This document shows positions 39,403 through 49,000 of a DNA stretch of 64,000 bases, piece after piece. A program made the position numbers and the translations under genes. Each line of letters opens with the position of its first letter. Positions within the stretch are counted from its first letter, which is position 1. Origin of the DNA: Euglena gracilis. Its lineage: Eukaryota > Euglenida > Euglenophyceae > Euglenales. The DNA is taken from NCBI GenBank assembly GCA_039621445.1, contig CP154956.1, positions 21,990,001 to 22,054,000 on the forward strand. The letters run 5' to 3'. The notes under the pieces were generated by a model, which ran no database searches, was not told the DNA's origin, and saw only the letters and a list, made by a program, of their open reading frames with translations.

Positions 39403-40028
39403 CGAGACAGAGACCATGACGTACCAGTTTTCTGTGTCAACTGCTTACGGGCAGACATATGGTTGCCTGCAGATGGCGGAAATCTCAATATCGTGCCCGG
39501 AAGCGAGGAGGTTCTGGATGATTTACGGAATTTCTACAAAACAAAGCGACAAAGGTACCAACCCAAAAGCTTCAAGAAAGCTGAGGCTTTTGACCGCGGC
39601 GGAATCGCCTTTGACTTCCAAACTGATTCCGGCGGAATAAGACTTGCTGTGGAATGTACAAAAGGGAAAATTGCCCCTACTCTTCAATGATGACGGCCGG
39701 AAACGAGTCATTTACCCACTCTTTACAAAGGGTTCAACAGTTTCTGAAACCACGCAACAATGGTTATTGCCTGACTATCCACCTGAACGACATGGTTACG
39801 AACATTATTCAGAATGGGTTGGTACCATTCTGAAACCACACATAACCCGCTGTGCCTGTGCATCCCGCGCACAACTTTGATTTCAACGCTCCCCTAGACT
39901 TACGTCCAACTGAAATGACCTTGGTACAAGACCCACACATGGTTGAGTACTTCAAGGAAACCCGCAAACGTTGAGGGTTTCCTGCCTCATACAAGCAGCT
40001 ACGGCTGAAATGGGCGTAGTCCCACATA

Positions 40029-40472
40029 ATGACTGAGGTCTCGAGCGCAAATACGCACTTCATCATCGCGTTCAACACCGTTTCAAGGCACAATGGCGGA
40101 ATCGCCTTAAGTTCGGTCGATAACACGTTGATCGCGAAGATTCAAGACCACAAAGACACTACGGTGTCAAGTAAGAAGACGCACAAAGCACAGCATGCGC
40201 GCCAGAATTCTTTTGCGCTTTGTGCGCCAAACGCGGTAACCGTAATTGTGAACCAGACAATGGTATCCTGGTACTGTCTCCCTGAACCGGGGACTGTGCC
40301 TGGCATCCCAACTGGCCCACTACAACAGCAATTTCGACACATCGAATCATGTATCCAAAAATGCGTCAAAACACTAAACCAAGTCCTACAATTGGTGAAG
40401 ACAGTCACAAGGCGGTTTTCGGCAAGCTGGACTTCCTTTTGGCAATTCATCCAAGAATTTGGACAATTTTGA
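40029..40472 (+). CDS. Small ORF between ORF X and the coiled coil, copy A
   Basis: 147 codons from ATG at 40029 (TEVSSANTHFIIAFN) to 40472. Mixed composition, no domain recognised. Copy B has the same sequence (51835 onward and 52524-52883), with a better C-terminal frame (GKLDFLLAIHPRIW). It starts 55 nt after the ORF X stop, so there is no room for an LTR between them. Possibly an N-terminal Gag piece. Confidence 0.4.
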   Translation: MTEVSSANTHFIIAFNTVSRHNGGIALSSVDNTLIAKIQDHKDTTVSSKKTHKAQHARQNSFALCAPNAVTVIVNQTMVSWYCLPEPGTVPGIPTGPLQQQFRHIESCIQKCVKTLNQVLQLVKTVTRRFSASWTSFWQFIQEFGQF

Positions 40473-40496
40473 CAAAGGAATTTTAATTCCACTACA

Positions 40497-41962
40497 ATGG
40501 ACCTTCAGAACCTCCACCAAGGTTTTGACGCATTTTTGCGCAACACCTTGGTACAAAACTTCCAACAAGTACAAGAGACCCTCCACACCGGGGAATCGCG
40601 AAATAATGCAAAATTTTCACATTTAGAACAAAATCTACGACAATTGTTCACACAACTGGAAAACTTTTCTTATACAAAGCAAGAGATGCAGTCCCGCCTA
40701 CAACAACGGGATAAAGCGCCTACGGGTGCGGAACTTGGCTCATATGTCTCATATGAGCACTTCTCAACCATGTCCAATGTTGTACAACGCATTTTGCGTT
40801 TGGGTGATGAAAACGCGAGTTTTCATCAAAATTTTGCACAAATACGCGTAAACTATGCACAAAGAGCTTTTGCTCAACAACTGGAAGAGCGGATTGCTCG
40901 TTTGGAACAAACTTCCTGCAAATGCGGTGAAGTTTCCCACAATTTGACCACATTGCACACTCAAGTGGCGGAAAGCGTGCATCGCAAGGTCTCCTCATGA
41001 AAAGTGGCAAAACGGCATACAAAATCTTGAAACTGCTTCCAACGCATTACAAACCGCTACGGCGGAACTCCAATCCCGCGATGCAGTTATTCTTAGCTTA
41101 CGAACCGCGAATGCTGAACACCAAGACCGAGAAACGGTCATAACTACTATCCAAACCGCGAATGCGGACCTCCAAATTGCGTTTGCAGACCTGAAAACCG
41201 CTTTTGCGGATGTTTCGGGGGCTACAAACGGCAATTGGGGACTTACAACGCCGCTTTGCGGAAACTTCCACCAAAAATCCCAGTATGCGAGTATTATGAT
41301 CCACTGTAACGATTTGCACAATCAGTTACAAGCGGATGTGAACAAAATCGATTCCGCGTTTGCAGATTTGCACAAACGGTGCAACGGTATTCAAAACTCA
41401 ATTCCGGATATCACCGGCATTGACCCCGCACTTGAGGATTTGAATACCCAACACAAAAACCTTAAAATCCACCACTTCCCATTTACCAAAACGCGTACAA
41501 ACACTTTCTACAACGGTCTCCGGACTCCAACCATCCTCGGATGGACAAACGGTTCGCGAAGTCGATCTACCCCTTGATTTTCGCCCTTTTTACGACCAAA
41601 TGCTTGCGAAAAATCAGGAAAACTTAAAACAATTTTGTGAAACCTTGATGAGGACCGAAAATTCGGTCACCCAACAAGTTCTCACACTAAAACAACAAAT
41701 TTCCGTTTTGGAGAACCGACTTTCTACAATGATGGATAACAAAACCGATGAAAATGCGGTAGGGGTTCCCCAACCCAGGTTGGGTACCACAACCCCACAA
41801 ACCGAGAATCGGTTGAACGCCCTTACAACCGCAATGGAAACTTTGGTTAAGCGGGTCCAATTCTTGGACACCACTTTCCCAAAGCTTTCAGGGGATTTTG
41901 ACTCCATTGTTGACCAACTACCACTTTTGGATGAGTTACCCTCATACCGCAAACGTATTTAG
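40497..41962 (+). pseudogene. gag: Coiled-coil protein (Gag N-terminal region), copy A
   Basis: From ATG 40497, DLQNLHQGFDAFLRNTLVQN and SHLEQNLRQLFTQLENF, EERIARLEQTSCKCGEV to 41000, then after a frameshift further heptads (about 41000-41600) and TLKQQISVLENRLSTMMDNK, RLNALTTAMETLVKRVQFLD to 41962. Predicted to be largely helical and oligomeric. The 260 nt that follow (41963-42226) continue the same composition in broken frames. Confidence 0.65.
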
Positions 41963-42226
41963 CGTTTGCAGGGTGATGTTGAACGAATTTAGGACCTTTT
42001 CCAAGTGGTTGGCTCATTGGAACAAAGTATCCAAGATTTTGCATTTAGTTTGGATGAGATTCATGCAAAATCCGCAACCCCCCACACTTTGCCCCTGAAA
42101 GCTGTGTTATCGGTGGTCAAAATGCAACTTCCAGCTCACAATGCGCTTTTCGCGCATCAACCGAAGCATCTTCGGATGCCCTACATCCAACTCGCGACTT
42201 TCTGCATCAAATTCGCGATTCGTTAG

Positions 42227-43620
42227 ATGCCAATCCTTCAAAAAGCGCAGTATGCGCACCCCTACAAGCACATTCGGATGCGCATGCCCTACAAGCACCT
42301 ACGGATGCACATGATCATGAACATGCATGCTTACAATCGCGATTACAATCGCCCGTTTATACCACAACTTAAGATTCCCCACCCTAAGGGTGAATCTTCG
42401 GATTATGAACCGGTTTTTACCACAAAAGCCGCAAATCCTCCAGTTTTACAACAAGAAATTCGCAAATCGGGACTGATTCGCGGTATGAGCCATACTCTAC
42501 CACGGGTATTGGCCATGGATCGCGAATGCGAAACACGGAATTTACCGCGGTTCCCCGATTAGCGGGTGAACAACGGGATTCCTACCCCCCTGGTATGTTA
42601 CCACACCCCGAATCACGGAATCGCGACCGTCCACAATCCGAATCGCGGAATCGCGAAACACAACCACACAATTCGCGGAACTGCGATGTACCAAATACCC
42701 ATGGTACCTACGGTACCATGAGTACCAATCTAGATGTGCATTTCGTACATCCCACCACAACAAACCCACAATAACAATTACGATTGAAATCGCGGCCCAC
42801 AACGTGATTTCAAAGGTACCATTACAATTGCCAACAAGGTAAAGCCACAATGGGACGGAGATCCCACAACTTGAAAACAATTTTGGCGCGACTGGACGTA
42901 CTACTGGGACTTGAAGGGTCCAACCCAAGACGGGAACCCTGAGGTAATCAAGATGGAATTCATTGATTGCCTCCCCAAGGAAGAAAAAGAGCGCGCCCGA
43001 AAACTTGTGATCCGGGATCAGATTACTTTTGATGAACTGGCTGAGCAACATGCGTCAACCTGTTCAAGCCTAATTTTGCGAATTACGCTGGAGAAGAAAT
43101 GGCGGCAATTCGCGCCCAGTGTCCGAAAATGGAAGTCAATCGACCTTTGGTATTCCAAATGGTTGGGATTGTCTTCTGAGGTTGATGAACTGGGAGAGAA
43201 CCAAAGGAAAGAACAATTCGATGTGGTTCTCCTCCATTTCATTCCTACAATTATCTAGGACATCCACCGCGAGGAACTCGCGGACAACAAACTCACACTT
43301 GAACAACGATGGAACTATGTTTCCAAGCAAATGAAACTCTCACAACTTTTGACACAGATAGGGTGGTGGGCTCACACCCACCACCCTACCGCTGGTCTCC
43401 CTAGCGGTACGGTAAGTGCCCTACAAAAGACTTCTTCTCCAAAATCCCCACGGGGATACGGGAAACAACAAACTCCCCAAGGGGAGGAACAAAAACGCGC
43501 TATTCGCGCTCATCTGACCAATCTTCTGACAAAACTTGCTTTTTGTGCAAGAAAGCGGGCATACGTCCTGTGACTGCCCCCACCCTGATACGCGAAAGCG
43601 GTATCAGAGTCCAAGGGGTT
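42227..43620 (+). pseudogene. gag: Gag capsid and zinc knuckle, copy A
   Basis: Arg/Asn/Ser-rich linker (GESSDYEPVFTTKAANPP, NRETQPHNSRNCD), capsid from FKGTITIANKVKPQWDGDP through MEFIDCLPKEEKERARKLV and RITLEKKWRQFAPS, interrupted by TAG at 43256-43258, then EQRWNYVSKQ and a CCHC-like segment CFLCKKAG near 43548 with a 1-nt loss inside it. E4 has sense codons at the capsid stop, so the stop arose later. Confidence 0.75.
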
Positions 43621-45092
43621 CTGTGGTCGTCCAACGAACTGTGACCTGTAGCGTTCTTCAGCAGAAAGCTACAAGGTGAAGACGGAAAAGGACAAGTCAA
43701 ATGGAGCATACGAGAAAAGGAGACCTATGCCAGTGTCATTAGCCTACAAAAATTCCGAAGTTGGATCGCCAGTTCACTCGTACAAATACTAGTGCTGACA
43801 GACCATGAGTCTCTCCAACGCTGGTACACCGAATACTTGAACAAAGCCATGTCCTCAGTTGGCCAAAGATGGCACCAATTTTTGAGTCAATTCAACCTGG
43901 TGGTAGTTTACACACCAGGTCATACTCAAAAGGTCGCAGAAACACTCTCCCATGCACCCTGGCATTACCCTGGTAACCCTGACGATGGTGGTGCCACAAT
44001 CCACGGAATTCGCGAAGCCCACGAATACGCAAGGCACGCAGACGCCGCTGACAACCTACTTGACAATTTTCCTGTCTCGCGGATTTGGCGGCGGATTCCG
44101 GTAGCCCCCGTAGGGGAAAAAGACAACGCGGCAGAATGCCGGGCCCCCGCCGAGTTACGCGATCAGAGTCTCCATCCGCTCTCCATTTTCGAGAACGGGA
44201 TTATTCCAAGGATGATTTTTACAATGATGTCGTACAAAGATTGTGTAATGGTGAATTGGTTGAGAATTATACCTTATCGCCTTTACGTTTGATTTTTGGA
44301 ATGATACTGGAAACAAGTACTGCATACCCTGTGACTTTGTCGACGACGTACTTTTATGTTATCACAACCAAGGTCACCCTGGGGCCCCCAAACTTCTTTC
44401 TTTGGTGGGTCGCAGGTATTGTACAACCCCGACCGAAAAAGACTTGTACAAGCGCTGTTTACAAATTTCGCAACGGTGCCAAATTTGTCAAGCTGTGAAA
44501 CCGCGCAGTGGTACCCCCCCTGGTACGATGGACTTCTTTCCCGTACCAAATGACATTTTTACATCCCTCTGCGTGGATTTTCAGGGAAACTTGAACCTTG
44601 CAACGGAACAGAAGAACAAATTTACCTATCACACATTCCTGTTGTCGTCTGTCGGCTGAGTGGGTACATTATAGGCATTCCATGCCAGAAAGCAGGGTTG
44701 ACAGCACAAGTTTGGCACAAATGTTTTTAGAAAGGGGCATGTGCCTCATGGGTTTACCGAATGAAATAGTGATTGATCAAAGCCATTTGATTTCTTCGCG
44801 ATTTAATACAACTCTTTGCGGTTTACTCGGAATACAGCACCATTTTTCTATTATTTATCGTCCAAAAGGCAATGGTCGCGCTGAAGCGGCAGTGAAAGCT
44901 GTAGTCAACGTACTACGACTTTCACTGGCCGAATCGCACAATGCCTGGCTACAAGTATTACCCTGGTGGTTTTTTATGTTACGCCTTACCGGGTCTGATA
45001 TTACAATACTCACCGTACAGAATCGTCTTCGGACGAGACCCCCCAGCCATGGGCGACATTCCCGTCAGAACGACCCGCTCGTTCTGGCGTGA
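43621..45092 (+). pseudogene. pol: RNase H fragment, HHCC and integrase core, copy A
   Basis: Starts inside RNase H (FFSRKLQGEDGKGQVKWSIR-type sequence, near 43660), then LTDHESLQRWYTEYLNKAMS and VVVYTPGHTQKVAETLS. Zinc finger SLVGRRYCTTP, RCQICQAVK (44402-44510), integrase SLCVDF (first Asp), IVIDQSHLISS (second Asp) and GNGRAEAAVKAVVNVLRLSL (Glu present, unlike E4). Frames change at about 44085, 44390 and 44640. The first RNase H Asp has been deleted. Confidence 0.8.
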
Positions 45093-45593
45093 GTTGCGAA
45101 ACATAGTTCTCTGAAGTAGAGACCTTGCGCACGGGTGTGCGGTAGCGCGTAGTCGCTGTACGCTTACAAAAAGAAAGGCAATTTTTACAGCAGTACAAAT
45201 CACCGATATAAAACCCAGGTGACCGCGTGTGGGTTCGGAACACTAGAACCCGCATGCAATCCACGAAGTTGGACCACCCTCTGGATTGGACCATGTGAGA
45301 TCCTCGATCGGTTGGGTACAAGTGGGCGCTACAAAGTCGCTTTACCCAACGGTGTCGAGGATGTGCACATGGATCACTTCAAACCATACCTGACTCCACC
45401 AAAAGGTAAAGCCATACCCTGTCTCTACTTCAAACCACTGTCAAAACTGCCTGAGACAGATGATTCTGTCGTTGACAAAATTCTCGACCACAAAGCAGAC
45501 AGAGGTGTACATTACTGGAAAGTACGGTGGAAAGGATATGGTCCCGAAGAGGACACCTGGGAACCAACAACTAGTTTTGTTGGTTACATCTAA
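45093..45593 (+). pseudogene. pol: Integrase C-terminus and chromodomain, copy A
   Basis: A broken stretch to 45218, then [39 protein letters not shown] and a chromodomain [33 protein letters not shown]. The chromodomain is close to the classical chromovirus type and different in sequence from that of E1/E2. TAA at 45591-45593. Confidence 0.85.
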
Positions 45594-45669
45594 CAAGACT
45601 GGAAGCTATGGAACAAACGAAACAATATTGACATTTCTGTAAATACCTTCTAAGGGAGGATATACAAGA

Positions 45670-46015
45670 TGTCCAAGTTTTTGTCCATAGCATGGACTTT
45701 TGACAAAATGTATAATGGGCAGATGCCAAACCATTTTGTCCCTAGCGAAGGATTTTTTGTTAAAGGACTACGGTCCTATACAACCCATTTTTACACTTGG
45801 AGCTGCAATTGTGATTTTACAATTATTGCAAACATACAAATATTTTTGTGTTTGTTTACACTTGGTTGCATGCGTACAATGTTACCGTACAATGCCTTAT
45901 TTCTCTGTTTCCCTACAGCTCAGCACTTGCTACTATCTGCCTTTTTTCTTCTTCAAGACGGATGCTGGAGGAAGGGGAACAGGTCCTCCATCCAACCGTA
46001 TGTTCTCCCTGGACA
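45670..46015 (+). repeat. Possible short family-2 LTR between copy A and X-B
   Basis: 346 nt running from TGTCCA (45670) to TGGACA (46015), 6-bp inverted ends in TG/CA form, just after a purine-rich AAGGGAGGATATACAAGA. It contains ATGTATAATGGG (TATA-like) and a pyrimidine tract ending CTACAG. No primer site follows 46015, and no second copy is in the window, so this is a weak call. The 45594-45669 gap holds nothing else I can see. Confidence 0.3.
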
Positions 46016-49000
46016 ACCTCCTACGGGAGTCCCCTCACCCACAACAAGCTGCTTCGGCAGCAACGCCCGCAGTGGCAAATCCCGCTGTGACTCAACATGC
46101 GGTTCCGCGTGTTGCCCCACAACAAACTACACTTGGTGGCATACAATCTCAACCTATGATTCCACAACAAACGGAATCTGCCTATGAACAGTTTGCAGTG
46201 CCGCAACCACGGCCCCCAAGGAGATATGATCTGGCCAGTAGCAGTAGCCAACGCGCTGCTTTTGCGGCGGTAGAACAACGGTACGTGGAGTATGAACAAC
46301 GAAGTCGTAGTCGTTATTATCCCGCACAACCGCCACAAGGGCAGTATGCCACACAACCAGAACCTCCACAAAGGCAGTATGCCGCTCCCGCTCTGCTCGG
46401 TTCCGCAAGTACATGGGTGAACTGACAACGGCTTCAGCAGATACAATTTGTAACGCTCTGCGCATGTGCGCAGAGGACAGACCGGATCCCTTCATCCGAG
46501 TGATGTGGGATTCGTACTGCCGACAATTGCTTGCAATCGCCAACAAGCCTATCGCCACCTGGGACATGTGGTCCCAGAGTACGACAGCGGGTAGAATCTT
46601 CTTCCAACCCGGAGAATCCGGATTTCCAGACAACGTAACCCTCAGGGACCCGGGAGTCCTAGTTCCGCCTGTGCTCCGCGGAGTGCACCCAGTGGGTGCT
46701 TACGCGGAACACATGCGCCGCTATACTCCTGAACTCACAGAAAGTGAGATAGGTGATGCCCAAATGCAAGAACCAATATACTTACCACCACAACGTTTTT
46801 GCTCTCCCCCACGCATGCCACCTGCCCGGAACTGGGAGGCTGGTATGCCATCACAATACGCTATGCAGGCCGAAGAGCCATACGATGAAAACTATACCGA
46901 CGAGGTGGCCGAAGAGCCTTATGACGAGTATACAACGACATAACCAGAGCCGGAGTATACCATGGAAACAGACGAATCACCTCAACCAGCCTCTCAACCA
47001 TTACAGCCCGTACAAACCCAACCGTCTGTACAATCTCAGTCGCAACCACCTACAACCCCCGCCGTACCGCTGCCGGAGCCGACAGCGATACGGGTTGTCA
47101 GAGAAAACCCCCTGCGTCCCGTAGTGGACAATATTCACTGTGAAGTGCCACAATCTGCGGATTTTGCTTACACAACCAAGGGCGAACAACACCTTCCCCT
47201 TGACGAAATTTACGAACTTGGATCCCATTTGGGAGCCATCAACATGAAAGGAGTGATAATGGATGGCATTGGTCCAAACTCCAAAATTTTGGGTATACTC
47301 ACCTGGGCACTATCCGAAGTTTTGCGTGTGAATGCACCACCACATCACCTGATCCAATGGAACAACTCGGTTCGGCGTCGAATCTTGTACGGCCAGTAGC
47401 TCAACCTACTCCGGCACCACAAACAAAGCCGATACAAACAGTTTCGACTGCGCAATCAACATCTACGCAGCCTGCCGCATCAGCAGCAGGTTCAAACCAA
47501 CATATACCTTTACAAAGAACAGGACCCCCTGCTCAAGCCGCGCAGTCGGCACGTGCAAAAGCACTCGCATAATCTACCATTCCTGTTCGAGCACCTCCTG
47601 CCACAACACCTTCACAACCGGCTTCGGCTGAACAGACACAACCACCTGTTGAACCGGGACAACCTTTCTCAGGTCAACCCAGGATTGAGTCGCCAGCACA
47701 ACGCGCCACCTACAAGGAAGCTCTACAACATTTGAAGGGCCCCGCAAAAAAAACAACGTTGACGCGCACAAACGTCCACGTGGACCGGAGTTTGCAACAC
47801 CGCCACAAACACGTCCAACGCCAGACACACAACGTCCTCGTTTGGACGACGCCCCACAAGGCGTGCAGGCGCAACGTGATCGTCAGGAGAACGATGACCT
47901 GCCGATCCCGCCAAACGTACAACGATCTTTATACGAAATGTATCACCAACTGCGTCCAGACAAACCGTCCGATGACATTGCCGGACGTTACTCCGCTGGT
48001 GTAACGGTTACAATGTGGAGAATAACACGAGCATTCCGAAAAGACGGTGCATACGGTTGGAATGAACAAGAGCGCGAAGCCGCAAAAGGACAGAAAGGCC
48101 GGAAAGGCAAAGGAAGGAGCGAAGGCTCACAACCGGGTTACGTCCTGGACGTACAATTTATGATCGACCATCTGTTCTGGATCTCAGACGGACGTGACAC
48201 AATTATGCGCGAGTATTACGAGGAACAACACCCCTGGGTTGTTGCTCCTGAAGTACATCACAACATGGTCAAACTCTACAAGGAAAAATCACGTGGCTTT
48301 TTTTTCGACGGACGGTACAATTTCCTGTTACGAAAGCCAGGATGGCATCGACAATTTGCCAGGTTTCTGGCAACTACTTTTCTGGCTCGGATTTCATTGC
48401 ATGAACTTCGGCTCATTTGCAATGCCCGCCAGCAAAGCACGCTACCTGCCACATCCAAAGCTACGGATGGGAATACGGATGGGAATCATCCCTTGAAGCA
48501 CTGAAGGCAATGTTCGACAATATCCTTTTAAAAAATCGGACCACAAGGCATACAATGGGAAGTATTCCCACTTCCAAAAGATATACAATTGGTGACACAC
48601 GAAATGTTCTGCTACAATACCGGAATCGACCTGACATACCCACAAAAATTGGTCGTTTGGTGCACCCACCGCCTGCACAAGTTCCCGGTGGACTTCTGGG
48701 GCTTTGGTGTGCGCGGTCGGACAACAGACCGCCCAAACGCACAACGGGTGCAGCCCCACCAATGGGAATAGGCGGAGGCCCAACAGCAACGAAGATTACT
48801 TGGAAACATCTGCCACAGTCCCTACGAAGTTAGGGAAGTCGGATATGCCAGACGAAACCACCGAAAAATGCTTCTGCAAATGCAGACGTTCCAATCGAGA
48901 GCATTGGTGTCCTATGCTCAGGAAATCTACAATTTATTCAACCCAAAACAACAACTCCAACTCCCACAAGAATACCTCCCTCTTCGACCTGAGTGGGACG

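Larger units (their letters stand above)
36148..39974 (+). pseudogene. X-A: ORF X, copy A, truncated at 5' end and internally inverted
   Basis: Collinear with X-B 47677-51781. It starts at PRIESPAH and reads through YVLDVQFMIDHLFW, EEQHPWVVAPEVHHNMVKLYK, GFFFDG, DFWQLLFWLGFHCMNFG (36640-36900), then THEMFCYTYQIFLNEHYGP and FVVWCTHCIHKFPVDFWGFG to AIPILDWVPRGSGGNK (37053-37829). Two parts are inverted (37926-38150 and 38211-39402). The plus orientation resumes at RDHDVPVFCVNCLRADIWLP and ends with DLRPTEMTLVQDPHMVEYFK, TGA about 39972-39974. No known family recognised. A Cys pair (CGDC) on the inverted piece and CVNC after it form one zinc-binding-like module in X-B that the inversion splits. 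Confidence 0.7.
40029..45660 (+). mobile_element. Copy A: family-2 deletion derivative lacking protease and RT
   Basis: Follows X-A on the same strand: small ORF, coiled coil, Gag, RNase H, HHCC, integrase, chromodomain. Between the zinc knuckle (about 43560) and RNase H (about 43630) the whole protease, Dam-like domain and RT are missing. It shares with copy B a TAG in the capsid (43256-43258), a 1-nt lesion in the zinc knuckle and the left edge of the pol deletion. ORF X plus this block seems to form the repeating unit of about 10 kb. Confidence 0.82.

Noticed and set aside
38723-39640. Plus-strand Gly/Val-rich 305-codon ORF
   Set aside because: It is the antisense of the inverted ORF X segment, whose minus-strand frame matches X-B at protein level.
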